A DNA stretch of 64,000 nucleotides, from assembly GCF_001425605.1 (NCBI RefSeq), contig NZ_LMRG01000023.1, positions 650,989-714,988 on the forward strand, read 5' to 3'. Positions 25,432 through 35,003 of the stretch are shown in pieces; the stretch's first letter is position 1; each line of letters opens with the position of its first letter. Below the pieces are notes generated by a model. It saw only the letters and a list, made by a program, of their open reading frames with translations. It searched no databases and was not told where the DNA came from. The DNA is from Rhizobium sp. Leaf453 (GTDB lineage Bacteria; Pseudomonadota; Alphaproteobacteria; Rhizobiales; Rhizobiaceae). The translations under genes and the position numbers were made by a program.

Positions 25432-28400
25432 ATGAGTGAAATCCGCGGCGAAAAGGTTTCGTTTCGCAAGCAAGACATTGTCGCTCTGCATTCTCTGCCA
25501 TCGGCGCAGGCGCACGATCCGTGTATCGTGCATGCGCCTGTGCAACGCGGCATGGTGCGCCTGATCTTCAGCGCGGCGATTATCATCAGCGCTCTGTTCT
25601 TTCTGGTCGGTGCCGTTGTTCTGACGATGATCGAGAGCGGTGTCCTCGACAGGCCGCTCAATGCGCGGGCCAAAACAGCGCTGAATTCGGCAATCGGTGC
25701 GGGCTATCACGCTGAGGTCGGCAGCACGGTCCTCCGGCTCACGGGCAATGGCGCGCTGGCTCTCAAGGCGCAGGATGTGACGCTCGTCGAAAATGCGTCC
25801 GACAAGCGTCTCGTGACGACCAATTCGGTTTTCATCGAACTCAATCCGCTGGCATTGTTGAGCGGCCGCATTTCGGTCTCGCGTATCGAGGCCGAGGGCG
25901 CGATGCTGGATGCGGCCCTGCTGCCGCAGGGAAAGCCCCTCGATCTGACGGCTATCCGCGTCAGCCATGTCGAGGACGGACTCGAGACGATCTTCAAGCA
26001 GATGGATGCGATATCGAAACTGATCGATCGCTCCAACACGGAGATTGTGCGCCTTGCCGATCTCAAGCTGTCCTTCGCCGGGCCCCGCAAGCGCGTCGTC
26101 CCGGTCGTCGTCGAATCGCTCGATTTCAAGCGGGGAACTGACGGTTCCATGCAGATCGATGGCCTGTTCAACATCGATGGGGAAAGCGCCGAACTGCATC
26201 TGCGCACGGACAGGGAGAACGGTCGCGTCAGCGAGATCGACGGCGCGGCAATGGGATTGCCATTGTCCGCCTTGCTCTACCGCCCACAGGCGGGGACGGA
26301 ACTTGCCTTCGGGATCAGGAGCAATGCCGATCTGAGCATCAGGGCGACACGTGCCGGCGAAGGCATCGTGCCAACGTTGCGGCTTAATGGCCGATCGAGC
26401 GGCGGAACGTTCGATGCCGGCGGATTTACCTCTCAGTTGCTGCCCTCGGAACTCAACGTTACCTATGACTTTACCCGCGACCGAATCGAGATCATGCCGT
26501 CGATGGTGCGGGTCGGGCGTTCGACCTTCCCGTTTACAGGGGCGGTCGCGGATCTGGATGCCGCGGAGGCCGCAGGCGCCAAGGGGTTCTCGCTCGACCT
26601 CCTCGTCCAGTCGGCGAGTTCATCGCCCACGGATGTGACCGAGACGCCGTTGACCTTCGACGCGAAGGCCAGTGGCCGTTTCCTGTCAGAAAATCACCAA
26701 TTGGTTTTCAACGAACTGACGGTCGCCAGTGCTCTCGGCAACGCGGCGGGTTCGCTGGCCATGACCTTTGGTGATACATCCCCACAGGTCAGCTTCGCAC
26801 TGCTGGCGCCCAGGCTCCAGTCGGCGGCTGTCAAGCAATTGTGGCCCTGGTGGGTCGGCAAGACCGCGCGGCGGTGGGTGATCAACAATATCTATGGTGG
26901 CACAGTCACGGACGGTCGCATCGAAGTCTTCCTGCCGATGGGACGGGTCACCCGCACGGTTGGGCCGATCGACCTGAACGCCGAGGAATTGAATGTCCGG
27001 TTCCACATCGACGATGCGCGCGTCAACTTGGCAGGCGACATTCCGCCCCTGCGGGATGCCTCGGGAGATTTCACACTGAAGGGTGAGCGCCTGGATGTGG
27101 CGATCAGCCGAGGAACGGCCTATTTTCCATCCGGTCGTTCCGTCAGCCTGAACGGCGGCGATTTTGTCATCCCGAATACCTATCAGAAGCCCTTGATCGC
27201 CGAGATGAAGCTGGATGTCGCCGGCAAGGCCGACGCGATCGCGGAACTCGTCAGCTACCGGCCCCTTCTTGCCCTGCAGAAAACACCTTTCAAGGTCGAG
27301 GACTTTTCCGGCGACCTGACCGCCCAGGTGGGCGCGCGTTTCGGGCTCGTGACGGCCCAGAAGCCGCCGCCTCCACAATGGCAGGCTGAAATGCTGTTGA
27401 ACGGTGTTTCGCTCAACAAGCCGATGAGCGGTCGCATGCTGTCCGATATCAGGGGAACGCTCAGGATAGATCCGCAACAGGCGGTCCTCGAGGCGAAGGC
27501 CCAGATCGATGGCACGCCAATGGATGTGGAATTGACCGAGCCTGTCGGTGCTAAGAGTCCTGCCAAGCGGCAACGCAGGATATCCGGGACGCTGCAGGAG
27601 GCCGCATTGACCAAATTGGCCCCGGGCCTATCCGGCATCATCGGCGGCCCGGTTTCGCTGGATATATCGGTCGATGATGAGAACAGGCAGGCGATCACGG
27701 CGGATCTTGAGGATGCAACGATTTCGCTGCCGTGGATCGGTTGGTCGAAGGGCGCCGGCATCGATGCCAAGGCGACGTTCTCCGTCCTTACCAACGAGGG
27801 CGTTACCGAGATCGACGATCTTGAACTCGATGGCGACAATTTCGGCGCCAGGGGCAAGCTGCTTGTCGATAAATCCGGCCTGAGTTCGGGGCAGTTCACA
27901 TCGGTGCAACTGGCGAAAGGCGACAATTATGCGGTGCGGATCAATCGGCGGAAGACCGGTTTTGCCGTCAACGTTGTCGGCAGCACAGCAGATGTCCGAC
28001 CGGTGCTGGATAGTCTGCGCAATTCCAGCAGTCAGGACGGTTCGGATGGAAAGCAGATCACGCTGGAAGCGAATCTCGACAAGGTTTCAGGATTTCACAG
28101 TGAAGCATTGTCGAATTTCAGCTTGAGTTATGCCGGTCGGGGTAGGGACATGGACATGCTCAACCTGTCGGCGGTTACCGACAGCGGCCAGGCGGTTGTC
28201 GCCAAGCTTGAGGCGAACGGTGCCGACAATACGTTGAACCTGACCAGCGGAGATGCCGGCTCTCTGGCGCGATTCGCCAATCTCTACAGCAACATGCGGG
28301 GCGGACTTCTCAATCTGAAACTGCGAGACCGCGGTGCCGGCTCCTGGCGCGGCAATGTCGATATCCGCAAGTTTTCCCTGATCGATGAGGAAAGACTGAA

Positions 28401-28824
28401 ATCCATCGTGTCGACGCCGACGGGAGCCGACGGCCGCAGCCTCAACCAGGCGGTCAAGAAGGATATCAATGTCAGCTCGGCCCGCTTCGAGCGCGGTTTT
28501 GCCAACCTGCAACTCGACAACGGCATTGTCGCCGTCGACGGCGGCGTCGTACGGGGCGTCGATGTCGGTGCGACCTTCCAGGGGACCGTCCGCGACAAGA
28601 ACGGCAACATGGACATGACCGGCACGTTCATGCCTGCCTATGGTCTCAATCGTCTATTTGGGGAATTGCCGATCATCGGCGTCCTACTCGGCAACGGCCG
28701 GGATCGCGGGCTGCTCGGCATTACCTTCAAGCTGGAAGGTCCGTTCTCCAAGCCGAACCTGACGATCAACCCGCTATCGATCATCGCACCGGGCGTCTTC
28801 CGTAGCATCTTCGAATTCCAATAA
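25432..28824 (+). CDS. AsmA/YhdP-like bridge-type envelope protein
   Basis: A 1130-residue protein with a 40-residue cytoplasmic N-terminus, one membrane segment (about residues 41-66) and a very long periplasmic region of repeated beta-strands. Its DUF3971/AsmA-like character shows in DVTLVENASDKRLVTT, the WPWWVGKTARRWVINNI block and the C-terminal GRDRGLLGITFKLEGPFSKP followed by INPLSIIAPGVFR. E. coli YhdP, TamB and AsmA relatives form grooves that move phospholipid between the inner and outer membranes, so that role is inferred here. It is monocistronic. The first 40 codons contain a strong hairpin (25507-25540). Confidence 0.88.
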   Translation: MSEIRGEKVSFRKQDIVALHSLPSAQAHDPCIVHAPVQRGMVRLIFSAAIIISALFFLVGAVVLTMIESGVLDRPLNARAKTALNSAIGAGYHAEVGSTVLRLTGNGALALKAQDVTLVENASDKRLVTTNSVFIELNPLALLSGRISVSRIEAEGAMLDAALLPQGKPLDLTAIRVSHVEDGLETIFKQMDAISKLIDRSNTEIVRLADLKLSFAGPRKRVVPVVVESLDFKRGTDGSMQIDGLFNIDGESAELHLRTDRENGRVSEIDGAAMGLPLSALLYRPQAGTELAFGIRSNADLSIRATRAGEGIVPTLRLNGRSSGGTFDAGGFTSQLLPSELNVTYDFTRDRIEIMPSMVRVGRSTFPFTGAVADLDAAEAAGAKGFSLDLLVQSASSSPTDVTETPLTFDAKASGRFLSENHQLVFNELTVASALGNAAGSLAMTFGDTSPQVSFALLAPRLQSAAVKQLWPWWVGKTARRWVINNIYGGTVTDGRIEVFLPMGRVTRTVGPIDLNAEELNVRFHIDDARVNLAGDIPPLRDASGDFTLKGERLDVAISRGTAYFPSGRSVSLNGGDFVIPNTYQKPLIAEMKLDVAGKADAIAELVSYRPLLALQKTPFKVEDFSGDLTAQVGARFGLVTAQKPPPPQWQAEMLLNGVSLNKPMSGRMLSDIRGTLRIDPQQAVLEAKAQIDGTPMDVELTEPVGAKSPAKRQRRISGTLQEAALTKLAPGLSGIIGGPVSLDISVDDENRQAITADLEDATISLPWIGWSKGAGIDAKATFSVLTNEGVTEIDDLELDGDNFGARGKLLVDKSGLSSGQFTSVQLAKGDNYAVRINRRKTGFAVNVVGSTADVRPVLDSLRNSSSQDGSDGKQITLEANLDKVSGFHSEALSNFSLSYAGRGRDMDMLNLSAVTDSGQAVVAKLEANGADNTLNLTSGDAGSLARFANLYSNMRGGLLNLKLRDRGAGSWRGNVDIRKFSLIDEERLKSIVSTPTGADGRSLNQAVKKDINVSSARFERGFANLQLDNGIVAVDGGVVRGVDVGATFQGTVRDKNGNMDMTGTFMPAYGLNRLFGELPIIGVLLGNGRDRGLLGITFKLEGPFSKPNLTINPLSIIAPGVFRSIFEFQ

Positions 28825-28850
28825 AAAACCGGCGGGGGCGCCGCCGGTTT
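28822..28850. terminator. Bidirectional terminator between the AsmA-like gene and tyrS
   Basis: AAACCGGCGG (28826-28835) pairs perfectly with CCGCCGGTTT (28841-28850) around GGGCG. On the minus strand it ends in TTTTTTAT and should stop tyrS strongly; on the plus strand the T-run is only three bases. Confidence 0.8.
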
Positions 28851-28877
28851 CAAACGTCTCGGGAATAGGTCGCCAGT

Positions 28878-30131
28878 TCAGGCCGGGCGTACGAGAATAT
28901 GCTTTTTCTTGCCGAGCGACAGCTTGATGACGCCGTCGGCGGTGATGTCGCCGGCGCCGATGATCTGGCGATCGTCGTTGCTCGCCATGTCGTTGACGCG
29001 AACCGCGCCGTCCTTCAGAAACTGCCGAACCTTGCCGTTGGACTCTGCGAGGCCCGCGCGCACGAAGAGAGACAGGATGCCGATCCCGGCCTCGAGCTCG
29101 CCCGCCGGAACCTCGATCGAAGGAAGGTTCGCCGAGGTCGCCCCTTCCTCGAAGGTCTTGCGGGCAGTTTCCGCTGCTTCTTCGGCGGCCGCACGGCCAT
29201 GCAGGATAGCCGTGACTTCCGTCGCGAGGATCTTTTTGACGTCGTTCAGTTCCGCGCCACCAATGGCCGACAGGCGGTTGATTTCAGTCATGGGCAGGGT
29301 CGTGAACAGTTTCAGGAACCGGCCGACATCGGCATCCTCGGTGTTGCGCCAGTATTGCCAGAAGTCATAAACGGACAACACGTCGGCATTGAGCCAGACG
29401 GCGCCGGACGCGGATTTGCCCATCTTGGCGCCGGACGATGTGGTGAGCAGCGGCGAGGTCAGCGCATAAAGCTGCGGCGTTCCCATCCGGTGGCCGAGAT
29501 CGATGCCGTTGATGATATTGCCCCACTGGTCGGAGCCGCCCATCTGCAGGCGGCAATCGTAACGCTTCGCCAGTTCGACGAAATCGTATGCCTGCAGGAT
29601 CATGTAGTTGAATTCGAGGAAGGACAGTGAGTGCTCGCGGTCGAGCCTCGTCTTGACGCTGTCGAAGGCCAGCATCCGGTTGACCGAGAAATGACGGCCG
29701 ACATCGCGCAGGAACTCGAGATAGTTGAGCGGACGCAGCCACTCGGCATTGTTGATCATCAGCGCGCTGGCTGCACCGTTGTCGTAGTTCAGATAATTGG
29801 CGAAGACATGTTTCAGTGACGCAATATTCTCCTCGATCATGTCGACCGTCATCAGCTTGCGCGCTTCGTCTTTGAAGGAGGGATCGCCGACCATGCCGGT
29901 GCCACCGCCCATCAGCGAAATCGGTCGGTGACCGGTTGCCTGCAGCCAGTGCAACAGCATGATCTGGGTGAGATGGCCAACATGCAGGCTCGAAGCCGTG
30001 GGATCATAGCCGATATAGGCCGTCACGGTCTCCTTGTTGAACAGGGCGTCCAGACCGGCATCGTCGGACGTTTGGTGGATGAAACCACGTTCCTGGAGAG
30101 TGTGAAGGAAATCGGACTTGAACTCGGACAT
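28878..30131 (-). CDS. tyrS: Tyrosyl-tRNA synthetase
   Basis: A 417-residue class Ic synthetase that charges tRNA-Tyr. [16 protein letters not shown] holds the HIGH-type motif [13 protein letters not shown] is the tyrosine-binding helix, and KMGKS is the KMSKS loop. The C-terminal 70 residues are an S4 RNA-binding domain ([14 protein letters not shown]). The ATG at 30129-30131 follows GAGACAGG and gives the standard start. It diverges from anmK. Confidence 0.96.
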   Translation of the reverse strand: MSEFKSDFLHTLQERGFIHQTSDDAGLDALFNKETVTAYIGYDPTASSLHVGHLTQIMLLHWLQATGHRPISLMGGGTGMVGDPSFKDEARKLMTVDMIEENIASLKHVFANYLNYDNGAASALMINNAEWLRPLNYLEFLRDVGRHFSVNRMLAFDSVKTRLDREHSLSFLEFNYMILQAYDFVELAKRYDCRLQMGGSDQWGNIINGIDLGHRMGTPQLYALTSPLLTTSSGAKMGKSASGAVWLNADVLSVYDFWQYWRNTEDADVGRFLKLFTTLPMTEINRLSAIGGAELNDVKKILATEVTAILHGRAAAEEAAETARKTFEEGATSANLPSIEVPAGELEAGIGILSLFVRAGLAESNGKVRQFLKDGAVRVNDMASNDDRQIIGAGDITADGVIKLSLGKKKHILVRPA

Positions 30132-30245
30132 GACCTGTCTCTTTCGGTGGGCTGTTTTCGAACGGAATGGACACTTGCTGGATAATTGCGCGGCGTTTAG
30201 CACTGTTTCTCGAAAAGTGCACTGGAATGTTTGTGGGATTCGGCC

Positions 30246-31373
30246 ATGGCGGAGATGAAGACGGCGATCGGGCTGATGAGCGGCACGAGCATGGACGGCA
30301 TCGACGTCGCACTGCTTCGCACGGATGGCTGTGAGCGGGTCGAGCGTGGCCCGTCGCTCGGTATTGGGTATGAAGCCGCGTTCCGTGGGCGTCTGAAACA
30401 GGCTTTGGAAGCGGCGAGATCCATCAAGGCGCGTGAGGAGCGCCCCGGTAATCTGGCAGCTGTCGAGCAGGAGCTGACCTTACGTCACGCAGACGCAATT
30501 CGGATTTTCCTCAGTAAAAACAATATTCAACCGCAATATGTTGACGTAATCGGCTTCCACGGGCAAACGGTTCTGCACCGTCCGGATGAGGCGCTGACCG
30601 TGCAGCTTGGGGACGGCGCCCTGCTGGCGCGCGAGACCGGAATTGCCGTGATCCATGACATGCGTGCAAACGACATGGTGTTCGGCGGGCAGGGCGCGCC
30701 GCTCATCCCGGCCTATCACGCGGCGCTCGCGGCCGGATTGCCGGCGGAAACTCGCGGCGCCCGACCGGTCGTCTTCGTCAACATCGGCGGCATTTCCAAC
30801 TTGACTTTTGTCGGCACAGACGGCGCGATCGTCGCGTATGACAGCGGCCCGGGCAATACGCTGATCGATCAATGGGTGGAAGAACATGCGGGCATTCCCT
30901 ACGATCAGGGCGGCACCATTGCCAGCGAGGGGCGGGTCCTGTCCGGGCTTGCCGAGCGCTACCTCGCCAATCCCTTCTTCAATGCCGCCAAGCGCCGCTC
31001 GCTCGACCGCAATGACTTTGCGCCCCCCCGGGGGGGGGAAGCGAGCCTCGAAGACGGTGCACGCACGCTCGCCTATGTCACGGCGGCTGCGATCTTCAAG
31101 TCATCCCATCATCTCCCCGCTCGACCCGGAACCTATATCGTCTGTGGCGGCGGGCGGCTCAACCGGATCATCATGGAGGACCTCGTCGGGCAGGTTCGTC
31201 CTGACGACGCTGTCGTGCTGACGGCCGAGCAGGCCGGCCTCGATGGTGACGCCATGGAGGCCGAAGCCTGGGCCTATCTGGCGGTGCGCGCATTGGCTGG
31301 CTTGCCGCTGACGTTCCCTGCGACCACGGGGGTCCGCCAGCCCGTCACCGGTGGCGTTTTCAACAGTCCGTAA
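30246..31373 (+). CDS. anmK: Anhydro-N-acetylmuramic acid kinase
   Basis: A 375-residue sugar kinase that converts 1,6-anhydro-MurNAc, released in peptidoglycan turnover, to MurNAc 6-phosphate for recycling. Motifs: [18 protein letters not shown] (phosphate loop), [33 protein letters not shown] and [14 protein letters not shown] codons at 30246 and 30255 are both possible. Inside the gene, codons near 31023-31038 form a run of seven C then nine G that encodes PPRGG; the frame stays open through it. Confidence 0.94.
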   Translation: MAEMKTAIGLMSGTSMDGIDVALLRTDGCERVERGPSLGIGYEAAFRGRLKQALEAARSIKAREERPGNLAAVEQELTLRHADAIRIFLSKNNIQPQYVDVIGFHGQTVLHRPDEALTVQLGDGALLARETGIAVIHDMRANDMVFGGQGAPLIPAYHAALAAGLPAETRGARPVVFVNIGGISNLTFVGTDGAIVAYDSGPGNTLIDQWVEEHAGIPYDQGGTIASEGRVLSGLAERYLANPFFNAAKRRSLDRNDFAPPRGGEASLEDGARTLAYVTAAAIFKSSHHLPARPGTYIVCGGGRLNRIIMEDLVGQVRPDDAVVLTAEQAGLDGDAMEAEAWAYLAVRALAGLPLTFPATTGVRQPVTGGVFNSP

Positions 31374-31526
31374 AGCAACGCCAATCCCTCGCGGTTAACG
31401 TTTCTTTTGTCCCGGACCGATACTATTGGTGGCGAATCTGCGAGGCTCCGTACATCTGCGACGAGCTTGGTACCGGGACCGCAGGGATGAGGGCGCGCGA
31501 AGGGCACGTCCGAAACGGACGTATAG

Positions 31527-32720
31527 ATGAACGGCGCGCTTTTTCTTCTGACAGTCAATTTTCTGATCGCGCAGCTTTTTTGCGTCTTTTTCCTGGTGAT
31601 CGCCAGGCGCAGCCGCATTCCTGCGGCCGGGCGCTGGTTTGCCGGAGCCTTCGCCGTCGCGTCATTGTGTGCCATTTTTGAAGTGGCAATCCGTTATGCG
31701 GATTTTGACCGGCTCGCCAGCTTCGGCGCCTTTTCGTCCCTGCTCGGCGCGCTGTTGATGATCCGTGTGGGGATCGGACGCCTTTACTCGGTGCCATCGA
31801 GCGTCGTGACCATGACCGCGGTGCTCGGAGCGTCGCTGACCCTCAATCTACTGATCTACGATCTGCCGCGCGGCACGCTTTATCATTCGCTGGGTTACCA
31901 GTTTCCCTTTGTCGTCGCCGAACTGATGTCGGCCGTTGCAATCTATCAGTCCGGGCGCCGCGAAACGGCTGACATGACGCTCATGGCACTGTTTCTGCTC
32001 ACTGCGGCGCATTTCGCCAGCAAGGTCTATTTTGCCATCATCTTCGTCGGGGGCAGAACGGCGGAAACCTATCTTTCCAGCACATATGCGCTGGTCTCGC
32101 AGAGCCTTGGCGCCGTGCTCGTTGTGTCCACAGGTTTGACACTGCTTGCCGTGATCGTCGTCGAGATCATGGATGACGCGAAGGCAAACTCTGAAATTGA
32201 CCCGCTGTCCGGGCTGTTCAATCGGCGCGGCTTCAACGATCGCGTCAACCAGATATTGGCCCGCCCGATCGCTGCTTATCCGCATTGCGTGGTTCTGTGC
32301 GATCTCGATCACTTCAAGAACGTCAATGATACATACGGCCACGCTGCCGGCGACCAGGTGATCCTGGCGCTGGGTCGCATGCTGAAGGACCAGGCGCCGC
32401 CGGAGGCGATCTGTGCCCGGTTCGGGGGGGAAGAATTCGCTGTGTTCCTGCCGTCCACCGGGGAAACAACGGGCTATCTGTTTGCCCAGGGCTTGCGCAC
32501 CACTTTCTCGTCGCTTGCCTTCCCAGGGCTGCCGGAGGATCGTCGCCTGACGGCAAGTTTCGGCGTCTGTGCGCTGGCCTCGACAACGGTTCCGATCTCC
32601 GACGCTATCAATCGCGCCGACGGGGCGCTTTACGACGCGAAGAAGGGCGGACGCAACCGTGTCAACCGTGCCCGACATTCGGCAGCTGTCAGTTTTGAAG
32701 AGTGGCAGGCTCGCGCCTGA
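31527..32720 (+). CDS. Membrane-bound diguanylate cyclase
   Basis: A 397-residue protein with about six membrane helices in residues 1-210 and a GGDEF domain at about 220-385. The active loop reads GGEEF in ARFGGEEFAVF. DPLSGLFNRRGF, LCDLDHFKNVND and the C-terminal ADGALYDAKKGGRNR are intact, so diguanylate cyclase activity is expected. The membrane part has no named sensor domain that I can recognise. It is monocistronic, preceded by a 153-base gap after anmK and followed by a strong terminator. Confidence 0.9.
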   Translation: MNGALFLLTVNFLIAQLFCVFFLVIARRSRIPAAGRWFAGAFAVASLCAIFEVAIRYADFDRLASFGAFSSLLGALLMIRVGIGRLYSVPSSVVTMTAVLGASLTLNLLIYDLPRGTLYHSLGYQFPFVVAELMSAVAIYQSGRRETADMTLMALFLLTAAHFASKVYFAIIFVGGRTAETYLSSTYALVSQSLGAVLVVSTGLTLLAVIVVEIMDDAKANSEIDPLSGLFNRRGFNDRVNQILARPIAAYPHCVVLCDLDHFKNVNDTYGHAAGDQVILALGRMLKDQAPPEAICARFGGEEFAVFLPSTGETTGYLFAQGLRTTFSSLAFPGLPEDRRLTASFGVCALASTTVPISDAINRADGALYDAKKGGRNRVNRARHSAAVSFEEWQARA

Positions 32721-32738
32721 GGTTGCATGATATCACGC

Positions 32739-32772
32739 ACGAAAAAGGCCGGATCGCTCCGGCCTTTTTCGT
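32739..32772. terminator. Strong bidirectional terminator
   Basis: ACGAAAAAGGCCGGA (32739-32753) and TCCGGCCTTTTTCGT (32758-32772) form a perfect 15-base inverted repeat with loop TCGC, giving A and T runs on both sides. It lies between two convergent genes. Confidence 0.9.
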
Positions 32773-32790
32773 GTCGTCTTGGTCGATACT

Positions 32791-33468
32791 TCAGCGGATA
32801 CGCTTGGCTGCCGGTTCCGGCGTCAGTTCGCCGTTGAGGCGCCGATCAAGATAATCCTCGCATTCGGCCATCAGCGCATCGATCTGGCCGTTGAAGAAGT
32901 GATTGGCACCCGGCACGGTTTTGTGAGTTATCAGGATGCCCTTCTGGGCCTTCAGCTTGTCGACGAGATTGTTGACGTCCTTTTCCGGCGCTACCTTGTC
33001 GAGATCACCGTTGATGATCAGACCCGAGGAAGGGCAAGGCGCCAGGAACGAGAAGTCGTAGGTGTTCGGCTGCGGCGCGATCGACATGAAGCCCTCGATT
33101 TCCGGCCTGCGCATGAGAAGCTGCATGCCGATCCACGAGCCGAAGGAATAACCGGCAACCCAGCAGCTCTTCGAATCCGGATGCATGCTCTGTACCCAGT
33201 CGAGCGCCGAAGCCGCATCGGAGAGTTCGCCCGCGCCGTGATCGAATTCGCCCTGGCTGCGGCCGATCGAGCGGAAATTGAACCGGAGCGTGGTAAAGCC
33301 GCGCTTCTGGAACATGTAGAACAACTGATAGACGATCTGGTTGTTCATCGTGCCGCCGAACTGCGGATGCGGATGCAAAACGATGGCGATCGGGGCGTTC
33401 TTCTGCTTGGACGGCTGGTACCGGCCTTCGAGGCGACCGGCCGGTCCGTTGAAGATGATTTCGGGCAT
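32791..33468 (-). CDS. Alpha/beta hydrolase of the YfcI/DLH-like group
   Basis: A 225-residue hydrolase: MPEIIFNGPAGRLEGRYQ, oxyanion region VLHPHPQFGGTMNNQIVYQL, nucleophile elbow GYSFGSW (Ser about residue 107), the acid in INGDLDKVAP, and the His in PGANHFFNG. Similar proteins are common in rhizobia and annotated only as hydrolases. The substrate is unknown. The ATG at 33466-33468 follows GGAG and gives the common start. It is divergent from the suf operon, so the suf promoter region may also affect it. Confidence 0.88.
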   Translation of the reverse strand: MPEIIFNGPAGRLEGRYQPSKQKNAPIAIVLHPHPQFGGTMNNQIVYQLFYMFQKRGFTTLRFNFRSIGRSQGEFDHGAGELSDAASALDWVQSMHPDSKSCWVAGYSFGSWIGMQLLMRRPEIEGFMSIAPQPNTYDFSFLAPCPSSGLIINGDLDKVAPEKDVNNLVDKLKAQKGILITHKTVPGANHFFNGQIDALMAECEDYLDRRLNGELTPEPAAKRIR

Positions 33469-33520
33469 TGTCTCTCCGGCATATTCTGGCACCAAAAACC
33501 GGTTCAGGACCAAAGCAGTC

Positions 33521-33549
33521 TTGACGACCGCACTCAGCTTTTCTAGAAC
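33521..33549 (+). promoter_or_regulatory. Candidate sigma-70-type promoter of the suf operon
   Basis: TTGACG (33521-33526), a 17-base spacer and TAGAAC (33544-33549) fit a housekeeping promoter, about 140 bases before the first suf gene. The call rests on box match and spacing only. Confidence 0.45.
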
Positions 33550-33553
33550 CCAG

Positions 33554-33570
33554 TTTAGAACCATTCAAAA
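33554..33570 (+). promoter_or_regulatory. Candidate Irr (ICE-type) iron-response box
   Basis: TTTAGAA-CCA-TTCAAAA is an inverted repeat with one mismatch. It matches the iron control element pattern TTTAGAA-N3-TTCTAAA that Irr recognises in Rhizobiales, as I recall it. It lies just downstream of the candidate -10 box of the suf promoter, where a bound protein would block transcription. A second palindrome TTCTAGAA is at 33541-33548. Confidence 0.5.
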
Positions 33571-33690
33571 CTTAGACACGGATTTCCGTGGCGAGTGTCG
33601 TCTCTTACGGCAAGCGAAGCGAAAATTTCAAGGAAAATGCATCGGCCGCATGCCTTAACTTGGCAACAGGTCATGCTTTGGCAAGGGACC

Positions 33691-34857
33691 ATGACGCAAC
33701 AGCGCATCTACATGGACTGGAATGCCACCGCGCCCCTGCTGTCGGCCGCGCGGGAAGCCTGCCTGTCCGCGCTCGACATGGCCGGTAATCCGTCATCTGT
33801 CCATGGCGAAGGCCGCAAGATACGCACATTGATCGAAAATGCACGGCGAGATGTCGCTGCCCTTTGCGGCGCACAGTCGGCCAATGTCACCTTCACCAGC
33901 GGTGCCACGGAAGCGGCCAACTGGGTGCTGACCCCAGATTTCCGCATGGGCAAGACGCCATTGACGATCGGTCATCTCTACATTTCTGCGGTTGAGCATC
34001 CCGCCGTCCGCGAAGGTGGCCGTTTCGCCAAGGACGCGGTCTCGGAGATCGCCGTAACGCCAGCCGGGACGGTCGATCTTGCAGCGCTGGAACGCGCACT
34101 CGGATCGCACAACCGCAACACGGGCCTGCCGATGGTGGCCGTGATGCTCGCCAACAACGAGACCGGCATCATCCAGCCGGTTGCGGAAGTTTCCGCATTG
34201 GTGAAGGCTGTAGGCGGCGTCTTTGTCGTCGACGCCGTTCAGGCTGCCGGACGACTGCCGTTGCGGATCGAGGAACTCGGCGCGGATTTTCTGATCATCT
34301 CCTCTCACAAGATCGGCGGCCCGAAAGGTATAGGCGCGCTGGTGTCGCGCGGCGAAATCATGATGCCGGCGGCGCTCATCCGGGGCGGCGGGCAGGAAAA
34401 GGGACATCGGTCCGGTACGGAAAACCCTGCCGCCATCGCCGGTTTCGGCGTGGCTGCTCGGTTTGCCCTGCACGATCTCGAAAACCGCATGGTTGCGATT
34501 TCGAGCCTGCGTGACCGTTTGGAGGCTGCTATGCTGGCGGCTTCGCCCGACGTCATCATCCACGGGCGAGATGGCGCGCGGATCGGCAATACCTGCTTCT
34601 TTACGCTGCCGGACCTCAAGTCGGAAACAGGGCAGATCGCTTTCGACCTGGAGGGCGTTGCTCTCTCGGCAGGTTCGGCGTGCTCGTCCGGCAAGGTTGG
34701 CCAGAGCTATGTCCTGTCGGCCATGGGGCACGATCCGCGCCACGGCGCGTTGCGGATTTCCATCGGCCCATCAACAACGGATGCGGAGATCGATCGCTGC
34801 GCGGAGGTTTTCGCAAAGATCGCGGCACGACGGAGGTTTTCTGGCGCTGCGGCGTGA
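33691..34857 (+). CDS. Cysteine desulfurase, NifS/IscS type
   Basis: A 388-residue class-V aminotransferase-fold enzyme that takes sulfur from cysteine as a persulfide. Seen: MDWNATAPLLSAAREA, GNPSSVHGEGRK, TSGATEAANW, the PLP lysine in SSHKIGGPKGIGAL, GQEKGHRSGTENP, and the active Cys in SAGSACSSGKVGQS, which has the long-loop class I (IscS/NifS) form. It is the first gene of the suf cluster, which also encodes a class II desulfurase, SufS. The ATG at 33691 is preceded by AAGGGACC. A 146-base gap separates it from sufB. Confidence 0.93.
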   Translation: MTQQRIYMDWNATAPLLSAAREACLSALDMAGNPSSVHGEGRKIRTLIENARRDVAALCGAQSANVTFTSGATEAANWVLTPDFRMGKTPLTIGHLYISAVEHPAVREGGRFAKDAVSEIAVTPAGTVDLAALERALGSHNRNTGLPMVAVMLANNETGIIQPVAEVSALVKAVGGVFVVDAVQAAGRLPLRIEELGADFLIISSHKIGGPKGIGALVSRGEIMMPAALIRGGGQEKGHRSGTENPAAIAGFGVAARFALHDLENRMVAISSLRDRLEAAMLAASPDVIIHGRDGARIGNTCFFTLPDLKSETGQIAFDLEGVALSAGSACSSGKVGQSYVLSAMGHDPRHGALRISIGPSTTDAEIDRCAEVFAKIAARRRFSGAAA

Positions 34858-34870
34858 AGGGAATAAAATT

Positions 34871-34920
34871 GCGGAATTTTGGATTTTCCGCTTGGCAAAC
34901 GGGGTGAAAATGCCTCTTAA
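34871..34920 (+). promoter_or_regulatory. Candidate internal promoter and inverted repeat before sufB
   Basis: GCGGAA (34871-34876) and TTCCGC (34886-34891) form an inverted repeat with a 9-base spacer. It directly abuts TTGGCA (34892-34897), a 17-base spacer and TCTTAA (34915-34920), a promoter-like pair. It could give sufB its own regulated start. Confidence 0.35.
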
Positions 34921-35003
34921 GCCCACTACATAGGCGATACAACGAACATAGTATCGTGCTGACAAGCTGCCGGACCTTGTACCCGGCGAGATTGGAGAAC
35001 GAC

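Noticed and set aside
25222..26199. A 325-residue minus-strand frame over the AsmA-like start
   Set aside because: It is rich in Arg, His and Gln in the way of shadow frames. The plus-strand gene has a membrane segment and family C-terminus.
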